Assembly: GCA_050185825.1 (NCBI GenBank)
Contig: JBFWZA010000004.1
Location: 186,001-250,000 of the forward strand
Direction: 5' to 3'
DNA: 64,000 bases
From: SZUA-309 sp050185825
GTDB taxonomy: Bacteria > Pseudomonadota > Gammaproteobacteria > Pseudomonadales > Azotimanducaceae
Under the pieces are notes generated by a model. That model did not search any database. It saw nothing but the letters and a program-made list of their open reading frames with translations, and was not told the origin of the DNA. The stretch's first letter is position 1, and each line of letters opens with the position of its first letter. Positions 24,887 to 33,168 of the stretch are shown here, piece after piece. Both the position numbers and the translations under genes were made by a program.

Positions 24887-27157
24887 TTACCAGGCGTACT
24901 TGAGGCCCAGCACCGGCAGAACGGGCAGCAGCGTGCGGGCGTCACCCTCCCACTGGCCGTCGTCCTCCAGGACGTAGTCGTAGCCGCCGATGTTCGAGTG
25001 GTCGAAGAGGTTCGAAACCTGCAGGTAGGCCTCCAACGTGCTCCGCTGGAAACGCCAGAGGCGGGAGACGGACGCATCGATGCTCACGTAATCCGGGAGG
25101 CGCGCTTCGTTGTAAGCGGACACACCCACGACCGGATCGGTCACCAGATCCGTGGTCGCCCAACCGTCGTGGTAGACGGCGTGCAGGCTCGCCTGCCAGC
25201 GCTCCCCTTCCCAGTCGAGCTGCGCCCGCACGGCGTGATGCTGATCCCACGGCCGGGGGCGCCAGTCGCCGAACAACCGCTCGCTGACATCTGCGTACAC
25301 GTAGCCCAGCCGCCAACCGAGCCGGTTCGTGAGATTTCCCGCGAACGAGACCTCGATCCCGCTCGCACGCGCCTTCTCCGGCATGAGCAGCTCGCGGTCC
25401 GCATGGATCTCGGGCAGCAGCACGTAGCGGTTGTAGAGATTGTCTGCGCGTGTCTGCGGGTCGCGGATCCGTTTGCCGTAGGCTTCCACGAGCACCTGCA
25501 GCCGGTCGCTCCAGTACAGCTCGGCACCCACGCTGAGCTGATCGACGAGCTGCGGCGGCGCGAGCTCGATGAGGCCGTCGTCGAGAGGGATCTCGAAGAG
25601 GTACTGATGCTGCACGTAGCGCCCGAGGTTGAGAAACAGCCGCAGCCGATCGGTGGCGTCGAAGTTCACCTGCAGCCTGGGGCTCCACTGATCATCGTGT
25701 ACCGGATCGATGTCCTGATAGTCCCAGCGCAGACCGAGCTCCATCTCCAGCCGGTCCGTGAGCTGTGACGAGATCGAGGCGTAGACCGCCGCCATGTTGC
25801 CTTTCCGGGAGACGTCGAACGTCCGGTCCAGTCCCGGCCCGGACTGGATAGGCGTACCCAGAGGGCCGTAAACCGACTGCAGATGGCCGTCGAAGCTCCC
25901 CTGGTGGTACTGATACTCCGCACCGGCCGTCAGCGCCAACCGGTCCGTGAGCGTGCGCCCGAGCTCCGCCGAGAAACGAGTGATCTCGATCTTTTCCGCG
26001 TTCTCCACGCTGCCCACCGCGTCCACCGGATTGTCCAGGGTGCCTTCGCGGGAACCGCGGATACGGTTGTAGCTCGACCTGCCCACCACCCGTGTCCGGC
26101 CGCCCAGAAGCACATCGAGCACGGCCCAGGCCGTGAGGTTGTCACGGTCCATGCTGCCTTCCTCGTTGATCGAGGGGTTCTTCAGCAGTACCTCGTCACC
26201 GCTGTTCAGCACCCCGAAGGCGATCAGGCTGTCATCCGTTTCCCGGGCCAGGCGCAGCAGCTCGTCGTGAAACTCCGGCCTGCCGTAATCCGTCTTCAGC
26301 TGGCTCAGCACGTAGTCCACGGTGCCCCGCCGGGCAGAGGCGAGCCACTGCCAGTTGGCCGCGGCACCCTGGGCGCTGACCGCCGCACGCAGCAGGTTCA
26401 GATCCACCGAGCCGCTGAAGGCGGCGTCCGTGCGGCTCAGGGTGAGATCCAGCACACCGCCGGAGCGGGTGCCGAACCGCGTCGGGTAGCCGGCGTTGTA
26501 GACGTCCACCGCGTCGACCACGTTCGAATCCAGCGCGCTGAACGGACTGAAGAAGCCTTCCAGGTGAAATGGCGCGATGAGCTGGGTGCCGTCCACCAGG
26601 TAGAGCACCTCGTTCTCGCTGCCCCCGCGAATCTTCTGCCGGGCCGTGACGCCGTCGTTCGCCTGGCCCGGCAGGGAGGTGACGGCCCGGAACAGGTCAC
26701 GCCCGGCGGACGGGGTACTGTCGAGCTCGCGGCTGGAGAGGCTCTGGGCCGGTGTGGGGGTTCGCAGCAGCCGGTGATGGGCAGCGGTGACCAGCACCTC
26801 CTCCACCGCGGGCTCGATCACCGTGGGCACGACGGGGGCCGGATCGGGGGGAACCGGCGCCGTTTCGGTTCCGGCAGCGACGATCCAGATACCGTCCGCC
26901 CCCGCCGTCAGGGTCAGCCCGAACGGCTCGAGCAGCATGCGCAGCTGGGTTTCCACGGGCGCGGCCGGGTCCGGGGCTGCTGCCACCCGATACCGGTCCG
27001 GGACCAGTCCCGTGGCGTAGACGAGCCGCACTCCCTCTGCCCGGTACTTCTCCAGCGTTTCGGCGAGCGGCTCGCCCGGTACCACGTCCGCTGCCCGGCT
27101 TGCCGGGGCGGCGGACAGGAGCAGGAGCACGGCGAGCGCCGTCAGGGGGTAACGCAT
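24887..27157 (-). CDS. TonB-dependent receptor with N-terminal STN signalling domain
   Basis: This 756-residue outer-membrane receptor has a Sec signal peptide (MRYPLTALAVLLLLSAAPASRA). An STN domain at about 28-100 (LAETLEKYRAEGVRLVYATGLV, then LRMLLEPFGLTLTAGADGIWIV) is of the type that contacts FecR. A plug domain follows with TPSAGRDLFRAVTSLPGQANDG and KIRGGSENEVLYLVDGTQL, and then a 22-strand barrel ending VLGLKYAW. It is smaller than most TBDRs and ends in Trp, as usual for barrel insertion. With the upstream FecR and ECF genes it makes a cell-surface signalling set. Substrate is unknown; iron chelate or other scarce compound is likely. Confidence 0.9.
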   Translation of the reverse strand: MRYPLTALAVLLLLSAAPASRAADVVPGEPLAETLEKYRAEGVRLVYATGLVPDRYRVAAAPDPAAPVETQLRMLLEPFGLTLTAGADGIWIVAAGTETAPVPPDPAPVVPTVIEPAVEEVLVTAAHHRLLRTPTPAQSLSSRELDSTPSAGRDLFRAVTSLPGQANDGVTARQKIRGGSENEVLYLVDGTQLIAPFHLEGFFSPFSALDSNVVDAVDVYNAGYPTRFGTRSGGVLDLTLSRTDAAFSGSVDLNLLRAAVSAQGAAANWQWLASARRGTVDYVLSQLKTDYGRPEFHDELLRLARETDDSLIAFGVLNSGDEVLLKNPSINEEGSMDRDNLTAWAVLDVLLGGRTRVVGRSSYNRIRGSREGTLDNPVDAVGSVENAEKIEITRFSAELGRTLTDRLALTAGAEYQYHQGSFDGHLQSVYGPLGTPIQSGPGLDRTFDVSRKGNMAAVYASISSQLTDRLEMELGLRWDYQDIDPVHDDQWSPRLQVNFDATDRLRLFLNLGRYVQHQYLFEIPLDDGLIELAPPQLVDQLSVGAELYWSDRLQVLVEAYGKRIRDPQTRADNLYNRYVLLPEIHADRELLMPEKARASGIEVSFAGNLTNRLGWRLGYVYADVSERLFGDWRPRPWDQHHAVRAQLDWEGERWQASLHAVYHDGWATTDLVTDPVVGVSAYNEARLPDYVSIDASVSRLWRFQRSTLEAYLQVSNLFDHSNIGGYDYVLEDDGQWEGDARTLLPVLPVLGLKYAW

Positions 27158-27210
27158 GCGGTGGTCGGGGGTCAGCGTACGGCCGGGGCAATATACCCCG
27201 ACCCGGCCGG

Positions 27211-28152
27211 TCAACGCAGCGCGACGGTGAGCACCTCGTCTGCTTCGAGCACCGACAGGTCGGCGGCGGCAGCAACCACGCCGAGCGCCTGGCGGGGTCC
27301 GAGCCTTCCCAGGCTTTCGCCCTTGAGGCGCTGATTCATCACCCAGGCGCGGGTGCCGTCGTCCGCGTACGCGAGCGTCATGCCCAGATCATCCGCCACC
27401 TGCTCGAGCACTTCCGCCACGCGGTTCGAGTCATAGCCGCGGGGCACACTGTGGATCCACTGCCAGCGATCGTCGCTGGTCGGCTCGACGGCACTCGTCA
27501 CACGGCGATCCGACACTCTCAGCACGTCACCACCGCCCGGGCCGGCGCCCGCTTCGAACTTTCCCAGATCGGAATCCACGAGCGTCCGGCCGGAGCGCAT
27601 GGCGACTTCCAGCACATCGTCCTCCAGGGAGACGAGAAACCGGGTGCCGATATCCGTGACCGTGCCCCGGGGGGTGACCACCGTCATGTCGTCCTCACCG
27701 CCCGTGTCCACGTAGACCGCGCCGCGGATCAGCTCCAGCCGATCCGCATCCCGCCAGACCAGGGACGACTGGCCGTTGATCCGAAGATCCGTGGCGCGGC
27801 CGAGGGCGAGCCTGACCGGCCGTGCCGCCTCCAAACGGCTGCCCGGTGTCACCTCGAGCAGCCGCACGTCCGCCGGCACGCCGACACCGTTCACCGTCAG
27901 ACCCTGCGCGTCCGCCAACTCCACCGCGAAGGGCTTTGCCGGCAGCAGCTCCGTGGTGGCGAGAAACCACGCACACACCGCGGACGCCGCGATGGCCAGT
28001 CCCGCCCCGATACGCCGCCGTCGCCGCCGCTTGAGATCCTCGAAGGCCTCCCGCGCGGCGGCCAGCGCTTTCAGCCGTGCCGCTTCCGGCGGCGCCGCGC
28101 GGGGGGTGAGCCCCTCGAACAACGCTTCCAGTCTGTCTTCCGAATCGTTCAC
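27211..28152 (-). CDS. FecR-domain anti-sigma regulator
   Basis: This 313-residue protein starts at a GTG that overlaps the ECF stop (GTGA). The N-terminal cytoplasmic helix part is followed by one transmembrane helix (about 46-66, RRIGAGLAIAASAVCAWFLATT). The FecR core lies in the periplasm: LTVNGVGVPADVRLLEVTPGSRLEAARPVRLALG, then LELIRGAVYVDTGGEDDMTVVTPRGTVTDIGTRFLV. A C-terminal STN-like half (VAEVLEQVADDLGMTLAYAD, LSVLEADEVLTVAL) resembles the receptor-contact region. It should hold the sigma factor inactive until the STN receptor signals. It lies 53 bases upstream of that receptor. Confidence 0.9.
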   Translation of the reverse strand: MNDSEDRLEALFEGLTPRAAPPEAARLKALAAAREAFEDLKRRRRRRIGAGLAIAASAVCAWFLATTELLPAKPFAVELADAQGLTVNGVGVPADVRLLEVTPGSRLEAARPVRLALGRATDLRINGQSSLVWRDADRLELIRGAVYVDTGGEDDMTVVTPRGTVTDIGTRFLVSLEDDVLEVAMRSGRTLVDSDLGKFEAGAGPGGGDVLRVSDRRVTSAVEPTSDDRWQWIHSVPRGYDSNRVAEVLEQVADDLGMTLAYADDGTRAWVMNQRLKGESLGRLGPRQALGVVAAAADLSVLEADEVLTVALR

Positions 28153-28784
28153 CGTCCCTTCTCCATCGTCCCCGGCAGCCGAACCACCTGCTGCATTTCG
28201 GCCGAGAGCGCATCGAACTGCGTCGCGAAGGCGTTGCGCGCCCGGGCGAGCTTCGACTGCACGGACACCGCCGTGGTTTGCAGCCGCTCGGCGATCTCCT
28301 CCACCGACAGGCTCTCGATGTACTTCATCTCGAGCAGCGTGCCGTACTGACCCGGCAGGTGGTCGAGAATGAGCTGTATGGCGTGCTGGCGCTGTGAGTA
28401 CTCGGCCGCCGGTTCCGGATTCAGCTCCGGGTCGGCGGCGATGGACTCCAGCTCGGCCCGCACGCCTTCGTTGTCTTCCACCGCCACTTCCAGACGGAAC
28501 CTGGCGCTGGTGCGGTAGTGCGCCCGGATCTCGTTGCGGGCGATCTGGATGAGCCAGGTCAGGAGCGACGCCTCGCCCCGGTAGCTCGCTATCTTGCGGA
28601 TCGCCTGAATCATCACGGTCTGCGCCACGTCTTCCGCTGCGGACTGGACGAGCCTGCGCACGCAGAACCGATACACGCGCGGGTAGTACTCGTCGAAGAA
28701 CTGGTTGAATGCCGCGTCCTCACCGCGTGCCATTCGCACCGCAAGCTGTTTGTCCAACGCGTCCTCGGGTTCCACGCCTGTCAC
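28149..28784 (-). CDS. ECF sigma factor of a FecI/FecR-type surface signalling set
   Basis: This 211-residue protein has sigma region 2 in AFNQFFDEYYPRVYRFCVRRLVQSAAEDVAQTVMIQAIRKI and ASLLTWLIQIARNEIRAHYR, and region 4 in YIESLSVEEIAERLQTTAVSVQSKLARARNAF. It overlaps fecR by 4 bases, with an STN receptor after that, so its activity is expected to depend on substrate binding at the cell surface. It is divergent from the thermostable hemolysin cluster across a 124-base gap that contains a perfect inverted repeat. Confidence 0.9.
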   Translation of the reverse strand: MTGVEPEDALDKQLAVRMARGEDAAFNQFFDEYYPRVYRFCVRRLVQSAAEDVAQTVMIQAIRKIASYRGEASLLTWLIQIARNEIRAHYRTSARFRLEVAVEDNEGVRAELESIAADPELNPEPAAEYSQRQHAIQLILDHLPGQYGTLLEMKYIESLSVEEIAERLQTTAVSVQSKLARARNAFATQFDALSAEMQQVVRLPGTMEKGR

Positions 28785-28808
28785 CTCTATGGATGCACGT
28801 CACGGAGC

Positions 28809-28850
28809 AAATCAATCGCCCGGATCCGCATCGTACCCGGCGATTGATTT
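28809..28850. promoter_or_regulatory. Perfect 12-bp inverted repeat between divergent ECF operon and hemolysin cluster
   Basis: AAATCAATCGCC (28809-28820) and GGCGATTGATTT (28839-28850) are exact inverse copies with 18 bases between, and the spacer itself contains CGGATCCG. The centre-to-centre distance of 30 bp is close to three turns, so two dimers could bind the same face. It is 24 bases from the sigma gene start and 59 from the hemolysin start. It is a good candidate operator for both directions. Confidence 0.7.
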
Positions 28851-28908
28851 CCCGGTTGCCCCGCATCTACCCGGGCGCATTTTACCGATGGCGAGGTGGG
28901 TCGAATCC

Positions 28909-29580
28909 ATGTTCGAACAGAAATCCGAACAACCAGACGGACTGGAATCAGAGCCGACGAAGGGAATCCCCGGCCAGGCGGCTTCGGAGCTGTGGGGCTT
29001 CGCGCCGGTTGCTGCGCGAGGCGCCTTTCACCTGATGGAGGCTGCCGGAGCCGACGCTCACGCGCAGCTCCAGCAGTTCATCGGCGAGCAGTTCCGGACC
29101 CACTTCGCCGCCGAGGTGCCGGACGACACGCCCCGCCTGCTCGGCGCCTTCGGCCCCGACGGCGACGTCCTCGCGGTCTTCGGAATCCGCACCCGGGCCG
29201 ACGGCTTCTTCAGCGAGCACTACCTGGGCATGGGGCTCGAGACCGCGCTGCTGAACAGAACCGGTGAGCGCTTCGACGGGTCGCGTGTGGTGGAGGTGAG
29301 CCACTTCGCCATCGCCGGCAGGCGCGCATTTGCCGGCATCGTGCCGCTGATGGCGGAAGGGCTGTCACGTCTCGGCTTCGAGCACGTGGTCTGTACGGCC
29401 ACCCGCTGTCTCGTTCGCTATTTCTCCCGCCGCTACCTGACGCCGCTGATCCTGACGGAAGCCCGGGCGGCAGATCTGCCCGAAGACCAGCGCGCCCGCT
29501 GGGGCAGCTACTATCTGGCGGATCCCGCCGTGGCCTTCGGCCCGCTCGCCCCGGCACTGGCCCGGGAGCCGCGGCATTGA
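28909..29580 (+). CDS. Thermostable hemolysin family protein
   Basis: This 223-residue protein has sequence features of the T_hemolysin family: LQQFIGEQFRTHFAAEVPDDTPRLLGAFGPDGDVLAVFGIR, then FFSEHYLGMGLETALLNRTG, VVEVSHFAIAGRRAFAGIVPLMAEGLSRLGFEHVVCTATRCL and FSRRYLTPLILTEA. The name comes from Vibrio; the fold is thought to resemble N-acyltransferases, so an acyl-transfer role is more credible here than toxin activity. There is no signal peptide. The ATG at 28909 follows GAGGTGGG; an ATG at 28888 is the alternative. The stop overlaps the next gene by 4 bases (TTGA), starting a coupled five-gene cluster. Confidence 0.85.
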   Translation: MFEQKSEQPDGLESEPTKGIPGQAASELWGFAPVAARGAFHLMEAAGADAHAQLQQFIGEQFRTHFAAEVPDDTPRLLGAFGPDGDVLAVFGIRTRADGFFSEHYLGMGLETALLNRTGERFDGSRVVEVSHFAIAGRRAFAGIVPLMAEGLSRLGFEHVVCTATRCLVRYFSRRYLTPLILTEARAADLPEDQRARWGSYYLADPAVAFGPLAPALAREPRH

Positions 29581-31049
29581 ATCCTCTGGAGCAGACCTGT
29601 CACCGGTTCGCCGATCGCACGGCCCTGATCTCCCGGGGCATGCGCATCAGCTACGCCAACCTGCAGACCCTGGTGGATCTTCGCCTGCGGCTGCTCGACG
29701 ACCTGCAGGCCAACCGAGTCGCCTGTCAACTGGACAACGGCATCGACTGGGTGGTGAACAACCTGGCACTGCTGTTTTCGGGTAGAACCACGATTCCCGT
29801 TCCCCACTTCTTCAGCCCCGCGCAGCGCGACCACGTGCTCTCCGACAGCGGCGCCGACGTCTTCATCGGCAGCCACTCGCCGGGATCCGCCTGGCAGGGC
29901 GCTGCACATCCGGGCATCTGGCGCCGACGTGAGTCGGTGCCGGTGCGACTGCCTCCCGGCACCGCACTGATCACGTACACGTCGGGCACCACGGGACAAC
30001 CCAAGGGCGTCTGCCTCGGCGTGGACACGCTGGTCGACACGGCGCGGAGCGTGGTCGATGTGCTGTCACCGGTCGCCATCGAGCACCACATGAGTGTGCT
30101 GCCGCTTTCGCTGCTGCTGGAAAACGTCGCCGGACTGCTGGCCAACCTCTTCAACGGCGGTGCCACGGTGGTGGAGCCCCTGGCGGATGTGGGCATCAGC
30201 GGCAGCAGCGGCCTGGACCTTTCGAAGTTCGTGGCCGCGCAGAACAGCGTTCAACCCCACAGCCTCATTCTGGTCCCGCAGCTCCTGCTGGCGCTCACCA
30301 CCGCCGCCGAGCTGGGCATGGCCCTGCCGGTAAGCTACCGGTTCGTGGCCGTGGGCGGCGCCCGGGTGGCACCCGACCTGCTGAGCCGAGCCCGGAAAGT
30401 CGGCATTCCGGCCTACGAAGGCTATGGCCTCACCGAATGCGGGTCTGTCGTCAGCCTGAACGTGCCCGGCGCCGACCGGCCGGGCAGCGTTGGTCGCCCG
30501 CTGCCGCATACCCGCATCGCCTGCAGGGACGGGGAAATAGTTGTCCGTCGGCCGTCGCACCTCGGCTACGCGGGCAGCGGGGAAGGCGCTCCCGATACGG
30601 TCGCCACCGATGATCTGGGAGAGCTGGACGACGACGGCTACCTCTACGTACGGGGTCGTCGCCGGCACCACTACATCACCGCCTACGGCCGCAACATCAG
30701 TCCCGAGTGGGTCGAGAGCGAGCTCACCAGCGAGCTCGCCATCGGCCAGGCCGCCGTGTTCGGCGAGGGCGCGCCGGTGAACGTGGCGCTGCTCGTACCG
30801 CGAATGAACGCCGACGCAGGCGCCATCCGGGATGCGGTCGCGCGCTGCAATGCACGTCTCCCCGACTACGCCCGGGTGCACGCCTGGCAGACCGTGGATC
30901 CGCACACCTTCTCGGCGGCCGGCTGTCTGACGGACAACGGTCGCGTCCGTCGTGACCGCGTCTTAAGTCACTACCCGCAGATCCTGGAACGTCTGTTCGA
31001 AACGGCGGCGGGACTGCCCACCGATCAGCCCAGCAAGGAGTACTCATGA
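29577..31049 (+). CDS. AMP-dependent synthetase/ligase (ANL family)
   Basis: This 490-residue adenylating enzyme has the P-loop-like A3 motif YTSGTTGQPKG at 134-144, A5 YGLTECG at 283-289, and A7 TDDLGELDDDGYLYVRGR at 344-361 with the ribose-binding Asp, followed by the hinge segment YGRNISPEWVESEL. The A10 motif reads LTDNGRVRRD (451-460), so the usual catalytic Lys is Arg456. It is shorter than most acyl-CoA synthetases and begins at a TTG overlapping the hemolysin stop. It overlaps the next gene by 4 bases. It should activate a carboxylate, probably a fatty acid, for the cluster. Confidence 0.88.
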   Translation: MNPLEQTCHRFADRTALISRGMRISYANLQTLVDLRLRLLDDLQANRVACQLDNGIDWVVNNLALLFSGRTTIPVPHFFSPAQRDHVLSDSGADVFIGSHSPGSAWQGAAHPGIWRRRESVPVRLPPGTALITYTSGTTGQPKGVCLGVDTLVDTARSVVDVLSPVAIEHHMSVLPLSLLLENVAGLLANLFNGGATVVEPLADVGISGSSGLDLSKFVAAQNSVQPHSLILVPQLLLALTTAAELGMALPVSYRFVAVGGARVAPDLLSRARKVGIPAYEGYGLTECGSVVSLNVPGADRPGSVGRPLPHTRIACRDGEIVVRRPSHLGYAGSGEGAPDTVATDDLGELDDDGYLYVRGRRRHHYITAYGRNISPEWVESELTSELAIGQAAVFGEGAPVNVALLVPRMNADAGAIRDAVARCNARLPDYARVHAWQTVDPHTFSAAGCLTDNGRVRRDRVLSHYPQILERLFETAAGLPTDQPSKEYS

Positions 31050-31714
31050 CCCCCTATCAATCGCTCGTTGACAGCACCGCGGCCGGAAGGCGCGCACTGC
31101 ACGGCCTGCCCGTGCTCACCGATCTGGCCGAGGGCCGCTTCACCGTCGAGAGCTACCAGGCATTTCTCGTGAACGCCTATCACCACGTGCGTCACACCGT
31201 GCCGCTCATGATGGCCTGTGGCGCCAGACTGCCGGAGCGCCTGTCGTGGATGCAGGGCGCGCTGGTGGAGTACATCAAGGAGGAAACGGGGCACGAGCAG
31301 TGGATCCTCAACGACCTGGCCGCCACCGGCGCCGATCCGGGCCGCGTGCGCCGCTCTGTTCCGTCATTCGAGGCGGAGCTTCTGGTGGCCTACGTCTACG
31401 ACTTCATCCAGCGCAGGAATCCGGTGGGTTTTTTCGGCATGGTGTACGTGCTGGAAGGCACGAGCACCACTCTCGCCACAGGCGCCGCGGACCTTATCCA
31501 GTCGCACCTCAAGCTCGGCAATCACGCCTTCAGCTACTTGAGGAGCCATGGCGAGCTGGACCGTGAGCACATCGGCTTCTTCGAGCGCCTGATCGACCAG
31601 ATCACCGATCCCGCGGACCTCGACGACATCGTTCACGTCGCCCGCCGGGTCTTCCATCTGTACGGGCAGGTGCTGGACTCAGTACCGCGGAGCGCCCAGA
31701 AACATGTCGCTTGA
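31046..31714 (+). CDS. Heme-oxygenase-like di-iron oxidase/TenA-like protein
   Basis: This 222-residue all-helical protein of the heme-oxygenase/TenA superfamily has possible metal ligands spaced as in di-iron HDO enzymes: Glu80-x-x-His83 (KEETGHEQW), Glu137 (YVLEGTSTTL), Asp172/His175 (LDREHIGFFE), with His46/His47/His50 (YHHVRH) on the first helix. The HDO group includes UndA, BesC, SznF and CADD, which oxidise fatty or amino acids with oxygen. The start follows AAGGAG and overlaps the ligase stop (ATGA); the end overlaps the SDR by 11 bases. Heme degradation is less likely because the E-xx-H pattern is the di-iron one. Confidence 0.78.
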   Translation: MTPYQSLVDSTAAGRRALHGLPVLTDLAEGRFTVESYQAFLVNAYHHVRHTVPLMMACGARLPERLSWMQGALVEYIKEETGHEQWILNDLAATGADPGRVRRSVPSFEAELLVAYVYDFIQRRNPVGFFGMVYVLEGTSTTLATGAADLIQSHLKLGNHAFSYLRSHGELDREHIGFFERLIDQITDPADLDDIVHVARRVFHLYGQVLDSVPRSAQKHVA

Positions 31715-32519
31715 TGCGCTCGAGGGCCGGATCTGCGTGCTGACCGGCGCCACCGGCGGTATCGGCCGGGCGTTGGCGGCCGTGCTCGCCGCAAACGGCG
31801 CGAAGCTCCTGATCGCCGGTCGCGACGAGGCCGCGCTCGCCGCCCTGGTCCACGATCTGCCTCCCGGCAGTGTTCTCGACACCTTCCGGGGGGACATCAC
31901 CGACAGCAGGGCGCGGCTGGCGCTCGCCGAACGCGCCGCCGCTCATTCGGCGGATACGCTCGTCAACCTCTGCGGCCAGAACGACGTGAGCCTGTTCGAG
32001 TCCCAGTGCCCGGACGCCATCGCTTCCATGGTCGCGGCCAATCTGCATGCCCCCATGGCGCTGACGCGGCTCATGCTGCCCGCTCTCAGCGGCCGCCCGC
32101 GGCCACTTGTCGTCAACGTGGGCAGCGTCTTCGGCCAGATCGGTTATCCAGGCTATGCCGCGTACTGCGCCACCAAGTTCGGCCTCCGGGGATTCTCCGA
32201 GGCGCTGCGGCGGGAGCTTCAGGATACGGCCGTGCGGATCGTGCACGTGGAGCCCCGAGCCACCCGCACGGGGATGAATCACGGTTTGGGTGAGCGGTTG
32301 AACGACGCCCTCGGCAACCGCGTGGACGCGCCGGACGACGTAGCGGAGCGCATCGCCCACGCCATGGCGCGGAACCGGCCCAGCACGGTGATCGGCTTCC
32401 CCGAGCGGCTGTACGCCCGGATCAACGCCTTGCTGCCGTCCGTCATCGACCGCGCGCTGGCGGGCCAGCTCAGCACCCTCAAGAAGGTGCTCGGCACCCC
32501 TCCTTCCACCAACCTCTGA
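31704..32519 (+). CDS. Short-chain dehydrogenase/reductase
   Basis: This 271-residue SDR has the cofactor-binding loop TGATGGIG at 14-21, NLCG in place of the usual NNAG (88-91), and the catalytic Ser141, Tyr154 and Lys158 (YCATK). The basic residue after the second strand (IAGRDEAAL) favours NADPH over NADH. The C-terminus has an amphipathic hydrophobic segment (LYARINALLPSVIDRALAGQL) that may touch a membrane. It overlaps the di-iron gene by 11 bases. It is likely to reduce or oxidise the product of the ligase or oxidase in the same operon. Confidence 0.9.
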   Translation: MSLDALEGRICVLTGATGGIGRALAAVLAANGAKLLIAGRDEAALAALVHDLPPGSVLDTFRGDITDSRARLALAERAAAHSADTLVNLCGQNDVSLFESQCPDAIASMVAANLHAPMALTRLMLPALSGRPRPLVVNVGSVFGQIGYPGYAAYCATKFGLRGFSEALRRELQDTAVRIVHVEPRATRTGMNHGLGERLNDALGNRVDAPDDVAERIAHAMARNRPSTVIGFPERLYARINALLPSVIDRALAGQLSTLKKVLGTPPSTNL

Positions 32520-32530
32520 GGATCCAAGTC

Positions 32531-33163
32531 ATGGGAACCATCAAGACCGTTCTGTTCCTGGTCGGCGCGCTTGCCGGCGGCACCGTGCTCGCAGCGGAAA
32601 CCGTGAGCGACCTGCAGCAGGCCTGGGCACACGCCACCTACGAGGTGGCGGCATCCGAGCGCGGAGCGGCGCTCGACACGCTGGGCAGGGAAGCCAGCGA
32701 CCTGGTCGCCGCCCACCCGGAGGACGCGGCGCTGCTGATCTGGCAGGGCATCATCCTGAGCTCCTACGCCGGTGAGGCCAGCGGCTTCACCGCTCTGGGC
32801 GCTGCCAAGAAGGCACGAACGGCGCTCCAGAAGGCGCTGGAGATCGACCCGCAGGCCCTGGACGGTTCCGCGTACACCAGCCTCGGCGCGTTGTACTACA
32901 AGGTTCCCGGCTGGCCCATCGGCTTTGGCGACGACAAGAAGGCGCGCAGCTATCTCGAGCAGGCGCTGGCACTCAATCCCGACGGCATCGATCCCAACTA
33001 CTTCATGGGCGAGTTCCTGCTCGAGAACGGAGATCGGCAGGCCGCCGCTCTGCACCTCAACAGGGCAATGAACGCCCCGGGCCGCGCCGGTAGAGAGGTC
33101 GCAGACAGCGGTCGCCGGCACGAAATCCAGACACTGCTCGAGCGGATCCAGGGCGCAGACTAG
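32531..33163 (+). CDS. Secreted TPR-like protein of the hemolysin cluster
   Basis: This 210-residue protein has a signal peptide (MGTIKTVLFLVGALAGGTVLAAE) and a helical body with TPR-like pairs: ALLIWQGIILSSYAGEAS, KKARTALQKALEIDPQALDGSAYTSLGALYY, KARSYLEQALALNPDGIDPNYFMGEFLLENGDRQAAALHLNRAM. It resembles TatT-type periplasmic helical proteins. It follows the SDR by 11 bases and ends the cluster, convergent with the amidohydrolase. A periplasmic carrier or scaffold role for the cluster product is a guess. Confidence 0.78.
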   Translation: MGTIKTVLFLVGALAGGTVLAAETVSDLQQAWAHATYEVAASERGAALDTLGREASDLVAAHPEDAALLIWQGIILSSYAGEASGFTALGAAKKARTALQKALEIDPQALDGSAYTSLGALYYKVPGWPIGFGDDKKARSYLEQALALNPDGIDPNYFMGEFLLENGDRQAAALHLNRAMNAPGRAGREVADSGRRHEIQTLLERIQGAD

Positions 33164-33168
33164 CGTCC

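Noticed and set aside
27158..27210. Sigma-70 promoter before the STN receptor (TTGACC and TATATT)
   Set aside because: The two hexamers are only 13 bases apart, too close for a normal promoter. The receptor may be read from the operon or from an ECF-type promoter I cannot identify.
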